Assembly (NCBI GenBank): GCA_030623125.1
Contig: JAUXMQ010000001.1
Coordinates: forward strand, 1 to 26,353
Length of the DNA stretch: 26,353 nt
Direction: 5' to 3'
Origin: Acidimicrobiia bacterium
GTDB taxonomy: Bacteria > Actinomycetota > Acidimicrobiia > Spongiisociales > ZC4RG35
The notes under the pieces are model-generated. The model was not told the origin of the DNA. It did not search any database and saw only the letters and a program-made list of their open reading frames with translations. Made by a program: the position numbers and the translations under genes. Shown in pieces: positions 7,361-14,708 of this stretch. Numbering within the stretch: position 1 is the stretch's first letter; every line of letters begins with the position of its first letter.

Positions 7361-7763
7361 GAACCTGACACCGGTGGAGAGCATCCTGGCGCGTCACACC
7401 GTTGCCCGGGTTGTCTACGTGGGACCCGTCCTCGTTGGTCTCTTCGCTATCACCGGGGGCTGGACCGGGGCGTGGAGCGCCGCTCTGGGCTTGGCGGTTG
7501 TCATAGCCAACTTTCTGCTTGCCGGCGCCATTCTCTCGATTTCGGCAAGGATCAGCCTTCAGGCTTATCATGCCGCCGCCCTGATTGGCTTCATCCTGCG
7601 ACTGGGCTTGTTCGCCGGGGCTGTCTATCTGATAGCGGCACTGGTGGATGTTGACCGATTGGCCTTCGGGATCTCAGCGGTGGTCGGATACCTCACGCTG
7701 CTGATCATCGAAGCGATTGCTGTCTCCAAGGGGAAAGAAAGGGACCTGAGTTGGACCAACTGA
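7350..7763 (+). CDS. atpI: ATP synthase protein I-like membrane protein
   Basis: This 137-aa protein has four hydrophobic helices (about residues 20-38, 40-63, 72-95 and 104-124). Its position directly upstream of atpB and its hydrophobic profile match the AtpI family, which helps assemble the c-ring of the ATP synthase. Sequence conservation in this family is low, so the call rests mainly on topology and context. GTG at 7350 lies within the preceding gene, and the 3' end overlaps atpB by 13 nt. Both overlaps imply tight translational coupling at the head of the operon. Confidence 0.75.
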   Translation: MSVENLTPVESILARHTVARVVYVGPVLVGLFAITGGWTGAWSAALGLAVVIANFLLAGAILSISARISLQAYHAAALIGFILRLGLFAGAVYLIAALVDVDRLAFGISAVVGYLTLLIIEAIAVSKGKERDLSWTN

Positions 7764-8569
7764 TTCTGGCTAGCGAAGAGTGCGACGTAGTCAACGAGGT
7801 CATCTGTGCCCCCGCCGACGTCAAAGAGCTGTTCGAGTTCACCGACGTGATCTTCAGCATCGGTCCTCTGGGCTTCACTCGAACCATCATCTTGTTCTTC
7901 CTGGCCGCGTTCGTCGTTGTCGGTCTTCTCTACTTCGGCCTCCGCAAACAACGGATGGTCCCATCGAAGTTCGGTGTGGTCATCGAATCACTCCTCGACT
8001 TCGTCAAGAACGGCATCGCCAAGGACATCATCGGACCGGAAGGCGCAAGGTACGTCCCCTATCTGACAGCCATCTTCCTGTTCATACTCGTCGGCAACCT
8101 CTTCGAGGTGACTCCGCTGATCAACTTCCCGATCACGTCGCGAATGGCGATACCCGCCTTTCTGGCCATCGTCACATATGTGATCTTCGTCTTCATCGGC
8201 TTCGGTAAGAACAAGTTTCGCTTTCTGCTCGACACCGTCTGGCCAAAACACGTTCCGATCGGTCTGAGATGGCTCGTCGGGCTCATCGAGCTGGTCTCGA
8301 TCTTCCTGCTCCGCCCCTTCACGCTGGCCGTCCGGCTGTTTGCCAACATGGTGGCGGGTCACCTGATGCTGACCCTCCTGCTCGGGTCTGGCGTAATCTT
8401 CCTCTCGGCGTTCCCCGAAATCGGGCTCAAGGCTCTCGTCGGAATCCCCTGGTTTGCCCTCGGGCTTGGGATCTATCTGTTCGAGATCGTGGTCTCGGTC
8501 CTGCAGGCATACATATTCACTCTGCTGTCGGCGGTTTACATCCAGTCGTCAGTCCATTTCGAGCACTAA
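7751..8569 (+). CDS. atpB: ATP synthase F0 subunit a
   Basis: Subunit a is the membrane stator with the two proton half-channels facing the c-ring. The 272-aa sequence contains several membrane helices and the diagnostic block LRPFTLAVRLFANMVAGHL, in which R195 is the essential arginine (E. coli R210 equivalent). The late helix GIYLFEIVVSVLQAYIFTLL, with the conserved Glu and Gln, is also present. The start is TTG at 7751, inside the end of atpI, with an AAAGGGA-like ribosome-binding site just upstream; no in-frame ATG or GTG is better placed. The N-terminal extracytoplasmic stretch is short. The stop TAA overlaps the ribosome-binding site of atpE. Confidence 0.96.
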   Translation: MDQLILASEECDVVNEVICAPADVKELFEFTDVIFSIGPLGFTRTIILFFLAAFVVVGLLYFGLRKQRMVPSKFGVVIESLLDFVKNGIAKDIIGPEGARYVPYLTAIFLFILVGNLFEVTPLINFPITSRMAIPAFLAIVTYVIFVFIGFGKNKFRFLLDTVWPKHVPIGLRWLVGLIELVSIFLLRPFTLAVRLFANMVAGHLMLTLLLGSGVIFLSAFPEIGLKALVGIPWFALGLGIYLFEIVVSVLQAYIFTLLSAVYIQSSVHFEH

Positions 8570-8578
8570 GGAGAAAGA

Positions 8579-8803
8579 ATGGAAGGCAATATCGAGGTAC
8601 TCAAGGGTGCCATCGCACTCATTGGGTACGGACTCGCGGCAGTGGGGCCCGGCGTCGGCATCGGCATCGTGGTTGGCAATGCGATCACCGCCATGGCGCG
8701 TCAGCCTGAAATGGCAGGCACCATCAGAACCACGATGTTCCTCGGAATCGCGTTTACCGAGGCGCTGGCTCTGATCGGTTTCGTGCTGTTCTTCATCGCC
8801 TAG
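8579..8803 (+). CDS. atpE: ATP synthase F0 subunit c
   Basis: This 74-aa hairpin of two membrane helices forms the rotating ring. The glycine-rich first helix (GPGVGIGIVVGNA) is followed by the polar loop ARQPE and a second helix with the ion-carrying carboxylate E61 in FTEALALIGFV. The glutamine in helix 1 and the serine after the glutamate that define sodium-binding rings are absent (I30 and A62 instead), so proton coupling is inferred. AAGGAG (8568-8573) lies 5 nt before the ATG and overlaps the atpB stop. This is the strongest ribosome-binding site in the operon, as expected for a subunit needed in about ten copies. Confidence 0.97.
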   Translation: MEGNIEVLKGAIALIGYGLAAVGPGVGIGIVVGNAITAMARQPEMAGTIRTTMFLGIAFTEALALIGFVLFFIA

Positions 8804-8813
8804 AGGTCAAGAG

Positions 8814-9362
8814 ATGCAGTTTCTGATCGCAACGATCCTTTATCAGGAGGAGGGGGAGTCCAGCTCCAACGTGAGTCTGGTTCTCCCCGAGACGGCCGAG
8901 CTCATCGCCGGGATCATCGCCTTTGCGATCGTCTTCTTCTTCGTCTGGAAGTGGGCTCTTCCCACTTTGAACAAGACTCTCGAAACCCGTCAGCAAGCCG
9001 TGTCCGGCGAACTGGCCGGTGCGGAGAAGGCGAAAGTCGAGGCCGAGAGTCTTCTTTCGGACTACAAGGCCCAGTTAGCGGATGCAAAGTCCGAAGGCAA
9101 CAGGATTCTCGAAGATGCCCGTGTCACTGCCGAGCAGATGAAGACAGATTTGCTTGCCAAGGCGGAAGGCGAAGCCGACAACATCCGGAGCAAGGCTCGA
9201 GACGACGCATCAGCGGAGAAGTCCCGTGCCCTTTCCGACGCGCGAACCCAGGTGGGAGACATCTCGGTTGAGCTCGCCGGGAAGATTGTTGGCGAGGAGC
9301 TTGACGCCGATGCCCATCAGGCTCTGATAGACCGGTACCTGGGCGACCTGGAAACCCTCTGA
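8814..9362 (+). CDS. atpF: ATP synthase F0 subunit b
   Basis: Subunit b is the peripheral stalk. The 182-aa protein has one membrane helix at about residues 28-48 (ELIAGIIAFAIVFFFVWKWALP), followed by the LNKTLETRQQAV start of a long charged coiled coil rich in Ala, Glu and Lys that runs to the C-terminus and ends with VGEELDADAHQALIDRYL. The N-terminal 27 residues are polar and may be periplasmic or a short extension. A GAGGT ribosome-binding site lies 6 nt before the ATG. It starts 10 nt after atpE. No b/delta fusion of the mycobacterial kind is seen; atpH is separate. Confidence 0.95.
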   Translation: MQFLIATILYQEEGESSSNVSLVLPETAELIAGIIAFAIVFFFVWKWALPTLNKTLETRQQAVSGELAGAEKAKVEAESLLSDYKAQLADAKSEGNRILEDARVTAEQMKTDLLAKAEGEADNIRSKARDDASAEKSRALSDARTQVGDISVELAGKIVGEELDADAHQALIDRYLGDLETL

Positions 9363-9385
9363 TGCCGAGACGGATCGACCTCTAG

Positions 9386-9916
9386 ATGCAAGATCGGATC
9401 ACCGGATATGCCAATGGCATATTCGAGCTCGCCAAGGCCGAAGACGAGTTGGAGCGCGTCGAAAACGAGTTGTTCACGATCGCCCAGGCGCTCGATGACT
9501 CGCCCGAGCTTCGGTCGACGCTGACTGACCCCCAACTGCCGATGGAGAAGAAGCAGGCGCTGATCGATGACCTCATCGGCGGCCGGGCGTCTTCGCTCAG
9601 CGTCGATCTTGTTCAACTGATCGTCAGCCAGGGCCGCTCATCCGAGTTGTCCGACATCGCCAGGGCCCTTGTCAAGGCAGCTGCTGCTTCCCGCGACAAG
9701 GCAGTGGCGGAGGTCCGATCCGCCGTGCCCCTCAATGAAGAGACAATCGAGCGGTTGGCTGCGGCGCTGGGAAGGGCCACCGGAAAGAGTGTTGAAGTCA
9801 AGGTGGTTGTCGATGAGTCGGTTATCGGAGGCATCGTTGCCCGGGTGGGTGACACCGTGATCGATGGATCGCTGGCACGCCGAGTTGATTCTCTACGGCA
9901 GGCCGTAGAGAGCTAG
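9386..9916 (+). CDS. atpH: ATP synthase F1 subunit delta
   Basis: Subunit delta joins the peripheral stalk to the top of the alpha3beta3 head. The 176-aa protein begins with the RITGYANGIFELA helix typical of the N-terminal domain. It continues through PELRSTLTDPQLPMEKKQALIDDL and ends in the VVVDESVIGGIVARVGDTVIDGSLARRVDSLRQ block that is the best conserved part of the family. Its size equals that of the ordinary delta, not of a fused b-delta protein. ATG 9386 is the first possible start, because an in-frame TAG immediately precedes it. The ribosome-binding site is weak. It lies 23 nt after atpF. Confidence 0.95.
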   Translation: MQDRITGYANGIFELAKAEDELERVENELFTIAQALDDSPELRSTLTDPQLPMEKKQALIDDLIGGRASSLSVDLVQLIVSQGRSSELSDIARALVKAAAASRDKAVAEVRSAVPLNEETIERLAAALGRATGKSVEVKVVVDESVIGGIVARVGDTVIDGSLARRVDSLRQAVES

Positions 9917-9957
9917 GAGACAGATGTGAAACGCACGTCAAGGGCCCAAGGAGATAC

Positions 9958-11499
9958 ATGTCTGATTTGACCATCACCGCCGATCAGATCACCGCGTCGA
10001 TCCGTGCCCAGATCGAAGGCTGGGAGCCCGAGATCGACAAGGAGACAGTCGGTTATGTGAAGTCGATAGCCGACGGCGTTGCCCGTGTCGAGGGTCTGCC
10101 AAACGCGATGGCCTCGGAGTTGCTGGAGTTCCCCGGTGGCCTCATCGGAGTGGCCCTGAACATCGATGAGGATGACCTGGGTGTCGTATTCCTCGGTGAG
10201 TACACCCACATCGAGGAAGGCAATGCCGTCAAGCAGACCGGCAAAGTCCTCTCCGTGCCCGTCGGTGATGCCCTCCTCGGACGGGTGATCGACACGCTGG
10301 GCAATCCGATCGACGGGAAAGGCCCCATCGAAGCTACCGAGAGTCGTCTTCTCGAGACTCAGGCGCCTTCAGTGGTCGAGCGTCAGCCGGTAAAGGAGCC
10401 TCTGCAAACGGGGATCAAGGCCATTGACTCGATGACCCCAATCGGTCGCGGTCAGCGCCAGCTGATCATCGGCGACCGTCAAACCGGCAAGACAGCCCTC
10501 CTTGTCGACACGATCATCAATCAGAAGCAGTACTGGGGCACAGACAAGGCTGTCAAGTGCATCTACGTCGCGATTGGTCAGAAATCCTCAACCGTCGCCG
10601 AGGTTGTCGACACGCTCACCGAGCATGGTGCGCTGGAATACACGGTGATCGTGCATGCGTCGGCTTCAGACGCTGCCGCTCTTCAGATGTATGCACCGTA
10701 CGCCGGTTCGGCGATCGGTCAGCACTGGATGTACCAGGGCGAGCACGTCCTCGTGATGTTCGATGACCTCTCAAAACAGGCTGTTGCCTATCGAGAGATT
10801 TCGCTGTTGCTCCGTCGACCCCCTGGCCGCGAGGCTTACCCGGGTGACGTCTTCTACCTCCACAGTCGGCTTCTCGAACGCTGCGCCAAACTCTCAGATG
10901 AGTTGGGCGGAGGCAGCCTCACGGGGCTTCCCGTTATCGAGACCAAGGCCAACGACATCTCGGCGTACATCCCGACGAACGTGATCTCCATCACTGACGG
11001 ACAATGCTTCCTCGAGACCGATCTGTTCTTCCAGGGTGTTCGCCCTGCACTGAACGCCGGCGAGTCGGTATCTCGGGTCGGTGGCGCGGCTCAGGTCAGC
11101 GCCATGAGAAAGATCGCTGGTCCATTGAGATTGAATCTGGCCCAGTACCGGGAGCTTGCGGCGTTCGCCGAATTCGGATCCGAACTCGACGCCTCGTCAC
11201 TTGCCCAGCTCGAGCGTGGCCGTCGTGTCGTCGAGGTTCTCAAGCAGCCCCAGTACGATCCGGTTCCGGTCGAGGAACAGGTCCTGACTCTCTATGCCGT
11301 TACAGAGGGCCACATGGACGACGTCGCGGTCGGAGACATCCGCCGTTTCGAGTTTGAGCTGAGGGAACACTTCAGGGCGCGTCACACCAATGTCCTCGCT
11401 GGAATTGCCGAGACGGGGGACCTCCCGGAGGGTGATGTTCTGGCCGAGAGCATTGCCGCCTTCAAAGGGACCTTCGAAGGCTCCGAGACTGTCGAGTAG
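9958..11499 (+). CDS. atpA: ATP synthase F1 subunit alpha
   Basis: This is the regulatory, non-catalytic nucleotide-binding subunit of F1. The 513-aa protein shows the beta-barrel N-domain (VGYVKSIADGVARVEGLPNA), the Walker A loop GDRQTGKT at 172-179, the Walker B strand HVLVMFDDLSKQA, and the VSRVGGAAQ block carrying the conserved arginine that reaches into the catalytic site. The C-terminal helical domain ends in an acidic tail. AAGGAG lies 4 nt before ATG 9958. The stop TAG overlaps the atpG GTG start by one base (TAGTG), coupling alpha to gamma. Confidence 0.98.
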   Translation: MSDLTITADQITASIRAQIEGWEPEIDKETVGYVKSIADGVARVEGLPNAMASELLEFPGGLIGVALNIDEDDLGVVFLGEYTHIEEGNAVKQTGKVLSVPVGDALLGRVIDTLGNPIDGKGPIEATESRLLETQAPSVVERQPVKEPLQTGIKAIDSMTPIGRGQRQLIIGDRQTGKTALLVDTIINQKQYWGTDKAVKCIYVAIGQKSSTVAEVVDTLTEHGALEYTVIVHASASDAAALQMYAPYAGSAIGQHWMYQGEHVLVMFDDLSKQAVAYREISLLLRRPPGREAYPGDVFYLHSRLLERCAKLSDELGGGSLTGLPVIETKANDISAYIPTNVISITDGQCFLETDLFFQGVRPALNAGESVSRVGGAAQVSAMRKIAGPLRLNLAQYRELAAFAEFGSELDASSLAQLERGRRVVEVLKQPQYDPVPVEEQVLTLYAVTEGHMDDVAVGDIRRFEFELREHFRARHTNVLAGIAETGDLPEGDVLAESIAAFKGTFEGSETVE

Positions 11500-12380
11500 T
11501 GGCCAGCGCCCAGCTTCGCGATACCCGACGCCGCATCAAGAGCGTTGAGGCCACCAAGAAGATCACGCGTGCCATGGAGCTGATCGCGGCAAGCCGTATC
11601 CCCAGGGCCCAGGCTCGTGTTCACGGTTCCAAGCCGTATACCGAAAAACTGATCGAGGTCATCGAGAATGTCGGCGCCGCGGATAGCGGCGGGAGTCACA
11701 AGCTTCTCGAGCGAAGAGACCCCAGCAGGGTCGGACTGCTGATCGTTTCCTCCGACCGGGGTCTGGCGGGCGCCTATTCGTCAACGATTATTCGTCTTGC
11801 CGAAACCCGGGCCGCCGATCTGGAGAAGGAGGGCAAGGACGTTCTCATATATGCGATCGGCAAGAAGGCGCTGTCCTACTTCCGATACCGCGGCTATCAC
11901 ATCGAGCAGGCCTACCTCGGTGTGACCGACACACCTGGATACGGGAACGCCCGCGCTCTCGGCAACCGGGTGATGGAGGACTACGCCGTTGAGCGCATCG
12001 ACGCCCTCGAGGCGTTCTACACGAAGTTCGAGTCGGCGATGACGCAGGTGCCGACTCACCAGGAGCTTCTTCCCATCACTCCTCCAGACTTGGAGGACGA
12101 TGAGAAAGCCGTTCGTGTGTCCTATGGGTTCGAGCCGTCGCCCGAGGAGATCCTCAATCGGCTTCTGCCCACCTATGTGGAGGCCATCATCTTCAACATG
12201 CTCCTCGAGGCATCCGCTTCGGAGCACAACGCACGGCGTCGGGCGATGAAAGCTGCGACCGACAACGCAGAAGAGCTCATCAAGAGCCTCACGGTCCAGG
12301 CCAACCGCGCCAGGCAGGCAGAGATCACAACCGCCATCGCCGAGATCGTCGGTGGCGCCGAAGCCCTGGTGGAGTCCTGA
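11499..12380 (+). CDS. atpG: ATP synthase F1 subunit gamma
   Basis: Gamma is the central rotor shaft. The 293-aa protein has the N-terminal helix block RRRIKSVEATKKITRAMELIAASR and the C-terminal helix block LLEASASEHNARRRAMKAATDNAEELI, which pair into the rotor coiled coil. Between them is the SSDRGLAGAYSSTIIR strand of the Rossmann-like domain. GTG 11499 overlaps the atpA stop. A loop around residues 190-210 (PPDLEDDEKAVRVSYGFEPS) resembles the gamma insertion seen in actinobacteria, though its exact extent would need an alignment. Confidence 0.97.
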   Translation: MASAQLRDTRRRIKSVEATKKITRAMELIAASRIPRAQARVHGSKPYTEKLIEVIENVGAADSGGSHKLLERRDPSRVGLLIVSSDRGLAGAYSSTIIRLAETRAADLEKEGKDVLIYAIGKKALSYFRYRGYHIEQAYLGVTDTPGYGNARALGNRVMEDYAVERIDALEAFYTKFESAMTQVPTHQELLPITPPDLEDDEKAVRVSYGFEPSPEEILNRLLPTYVEAIIFNMLLEASASEHNARRRAMKAATDNAEELIKSLTVQANRARQAEITTAIAEIVGGAEALVES

Positions 12381-12431
12381 TGAGACCCACGAACGAGTAC
12401 CAGATAGCCAATAACCACGATGGAGCGAACA

Positions 12432-13856
12432 ATGAATGACACCAAAGGTGTTGGTCGGATCGTCAAAGTGGCTGGGCCGGTTGTGGACGTCGAGTTCCCA
12501 CCGGACAGCCTCCCCGAGATCCTCAACGCGATCGAGATCTTCTTCAGCCTCGGTGGTGAGGACAAGAAGGTAATCGCAGAGGTAGCCCAGCACCTGGGTG
12601 CCTCGAAGATCCGTGCCATTGCGCTTGCGCCGACCGACGGGATGACCCGCGGCTCCGAAGTCGTCGATACAGGCTCACCGATCACCGTACCGGTCGGGGA
12701 CCAAACCCTCGGTCACATCTTCAACGTATGGGGCGACTCTCTCGATGCTCCCGACCAGGACTTTGGTGAGCCCCGCTGGCCCATTCACCGCACTCCGCCG
12801 CCCTTCGCGGAAGTCGAGCCACAGAAGACCGTCTTCGAAACCGGGATAAAGGTTCTCGACCTGATCTCCCCCTATCTCGAGGGTGGCAAGATCGGGCTGT
12901 TCGGCGGTGCCGGCGTTGGCAAGACGGTCCTCATCCAGGAGATGATCAACCGCGTTGCGACCCAGCACGGTGGAGTATCGGTGTTTGCCGGAGTAGGTGA
13001 GCGGACCCGCGAGGGCAACGACTTGTTCCTCGAGATGCAGGAGTCGGGCGTCATCGACAAAGCGGCACTGACGTTCGGTCAGATGGATGAGCCGCCGGGG
13101 GTCCGTCTCCGTGTGGCCCTGGCGGCCCTGACCATGGCCGAATACTTCCGCGACGTCCAGCAGCAGGACGTGCTTCTTTTCATTGACAACATCTTCCGCT
13201 TCACGCAGGCAGGTTCCGAGGTGTCAACACTTCTGGGTCGGATGCCGTCGGAGGTGGGTTATCAGCCAAACCTGGCAGACGAAATGGGTGCCCTCCAGGA
13301 ACGGATCACATCGCTGAAGGGACGTTCGATCACGTCGCTCCAGGCGATCTACGTTCCGGCAGACGACATCACCGATCCGGCGCCGCACACGGCATTCGCC
13401 CATCTCGATGCCACAACGGTTCTCTCGCGGCCGCTGACGGCCCTTGGCATCTACCCGGCCGTCGACGCATTGGATTCGACAAGCCGCGCGCTCGATCCGC
13501 AGATCGTCGGGGAGGAGCATTACAACGTGACGGTCGAAGTGCAGAGGATTCTTCAGCGTTACAAGGATCTTCAGGACATCATCGCCATCCTCGGGATCGA
13601 CGAGTTGTCCGAGGAGGACAAGCTGGTCGTAGGTCGTGCCCGTCGAATCCAGAGGTTCCTTGCTCAACCGATGTTTGTCGCAGAGCAGTTCACCGGTCAG
13701 AAGGGCATCTACACACCGCTCGAGGAGACCATTGCCTCGTTCAAGGCTCTGATCGACGGCGAGATGGACCAGTACCCCGAGCAGGCTTTCTACATGGTGG
13801 GCGGTCGTGAGGACGTAGAGCGCAAGGCCGCCGACTTGGAAGAGGCCGTCGCCTGA
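12432..13856 (+). CDS. atpD: ATP synthase F1 subunit beta
   Basis: This is the catalytic subunit. From the preferred start (474 aa) it has the N-barrel GVGRIVKVAGPVVDVEFP, the P-loop GGAGVGKT at 158-165, the GERTREGND catalytic-glutamate region at 189-197, the Walker B strand VLLFIDNIFRFTQAGSEVS and the DELSEEDK regulatory loop. ATG 12432 is preferred over ATG 12420 because GGAG (12422-12425) lies 6 nt before 12432 and is itself inside the first codons from 12420, while nothing resembling a ribosome-binding site precedes 12420. A 51-nt spacer separates it from atpG. The stop overlaps atpC (TGATG). Confidence 0.97.
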   Translation: MNDTKGVGRIVKVAGPVVDVEFPPDSLPEILNAIEIFFSLGGEDKKVIAEVAQHLGASKIRAIALAPTDGMTRGSEVVDTGSPITVPVGDQTLGHIFNVWGDSLDAPDQDFGEPRWPIHRTPPPFAEVEPQKTVFETGIKVLDLISPYLEGGKIGLFGGAGVGKTVLIQEMINRVATQHGGVSVFAGVGERTREGNDLFLEMQESGVIDKAALTFGQMDEPPGVRLRVALAALTMAEYFRDVQQQDVLLFIDNIFRFTQAGSEVSTLLGRMPSEVGYQPNLADEMGALQERITSLKGRSITSLQAIYVPADDITDPAPHTAFAHLDATTVLSRPLTALGIYPAVDALDSTSRALDPQIVGEEHYNVTVEVQRILQRYKDLQDIIAILGIDELSEEDKLVVGRARRIQRFLAQPMFVAEQFTGQKGIYTPLEETIASFKALIDGEMDQYPEQAFYMVGGREDVERKAADLEEAVA

Positions 13857-14191
13857 TGGCCAAGACCTTCCAGGTTGATGTGGTATCGCCCGAGGCGACC
13901 GTGTGGAGTGGAAAGGCGGTCATCGTGATCGCCCGGACCCCGGAAGGCGAGCTTGGCATCATGGCCGACCACGAGCCGCTGATGGCGACCTGTGCCACCG
14001 GACCGGTCGAGATCGAAGCCGAATCGGGCGAGCGCACCACAATCGGTGTCCACGGTGGGTTCATCCAGGTTGTCAACAACCAGGTGACCCTGATCACCGA
14101 TCGGGCCGAGGTTGCTGAAAGCCATGCACAGGCCAAAGAGACAGCACAGCGGCTTGCCGCCGAAGACGCCGAGGCCGACGACGAAGCCTGA
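13856..14191 (+). CDS. atpC: ATP synthase F1 subunit epsilon
   Basis: Epsilon is the rotor foot and intrinsic inhibitor of ATP hydrolysis. The 111-aa protein has the N-terminal beta-sandwich (FQVDVVSPEATVWSGKA, TPEGELGIMADHEPLMA, GVHGGFIQVVNNQVTLITDRAE) followed by a single short acidic helix. The full two-helix C-terminal domain of about 45-50 residues found in E. coli is reduced here, which is common in actinobacteria and suggests weaker or different inhibition. ATG 13856 overlaps the atpD stop. The gene converges on the SRPBCC gene with a gap of only 7 nt. Confidence 0.94.
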   Translation: MAKTFQVDVVSPEATVWSGKAVIVIARTPEGELGIMADHEPLMATCATGPVEIEAESGERTTIGVHGGFIQVVNNQVTLITDRAEVAESHAQAKETAQRLAAEDAEADDEA

Positions 14192-14198
14192 GGCTGAG

Positions 14199-14633
14199 CT
14201 AGTCGAAGCTCTCAGCGAATTCATCGACCGTCCGTGGCAGACCACTCCCGATCGTCTTGGCGATCATCGGGAAGAACATTCCCGACAGCACTCCGGCGCT
14301 CTCGACATCAAGCGTGACCCGGATGAGGGTCCCTTGCCCGTCGTCGGACAAGTTGACGCGTATCGCCCCGCGAATCTCTGAATTGGCGATGTTCAGAGTC
14401 ATCATCTGCTCCTCTTCGCGGGCGTGGAGGGTCGCCTCGCCGAGATATTTGGTGCCGGCGACGAAGGTCTCGAATGTGAAGCCCCGGAGTCGGCCGATGT
14501 CGTCGATCACAGGGTCGATCACGCGGTCAACACCTCCAATGCCCTCCCAGGTCTCCGGTTTGTCCAATGCTTCCCAAACCTCGGTTCGTGTCGCCCGAGT
14601 AACGGCACTATGGCTGAAGGTCTCTTTAGGCAC
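14199..14633 (-). CDS. SRPBCC (START-like) family protein
   Basis: This 144-aa protein has the START/Bet v1-like pattern: an N-terminal strand and helix (FSHSAVTRATRTEVWEALDKPETW), a central run of antiparallel strands, and a long C-terminal amphipathic helix (SGLPRTVDEFAESFD). It looks like the polyketide-cyclase/CoxG type that binds hydrophobic ligands in a helix-grip cavity. No ligand or catalytic role can be read from the sequence. The GTG start at 14633 has no ribosome-binding site but has TAGGTT 6 nt upstream, so a leaderless start is likely. It is divergent from the ABC-F gene across a 75-nt gap. Confidence 0.8.
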   Translation of the reverse strand: MPKETFSHSAVTRATRTEVWEALDKPETWEGIGGVDRVIDPVIDDIGRLRGFTFETFVAGTKYLGEATLHAREEEQMMTLNIANSEIRGAIRVNLSDDGQGTLIRVTLDVESAGVLSGMFFPMIAKTIGSGLPRTVDEFAESFD

Positions 14634-14639
14634 GGCGGC

Positions 14640-14645
14640 AACCTA
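14640..14645 (-). promoter_or_regulatory. Candidate -10 box of the SRPBCC gene (leaderless)
   Basis: On the minus strand TAGGTT (TANNNT) is followed by 6 nt and the GTG start at 14633. No ribosome-binding site and no clear -35 box are visible. The call rests on the shared spacing with other genes in the window. Confidence 0.35.
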
Positions 14646-14708
14646 ACCAAATCAGACTCCGGTTGCCGTCGTTGGACCGTAACCTGTCCTGCGACCCCCT
14701 TTTCAACC

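Noticed and set aside
11781..12593. 270-codon open frame on the minus strand across atpG and atpD
   Set aside because: It is antisense to two well-identified subunit genes, has no recognisable domain, and spans a gene boundary. It is a by-product of high G+C codon use.
14424..14708. N-terminal extension of the ABC-F reading frame by 95 residues
   Set aside because: It overlaps the SRPBCC gene on the other strand, has no family similarity, and the ABC-F family begins at MLIARDL (14709).
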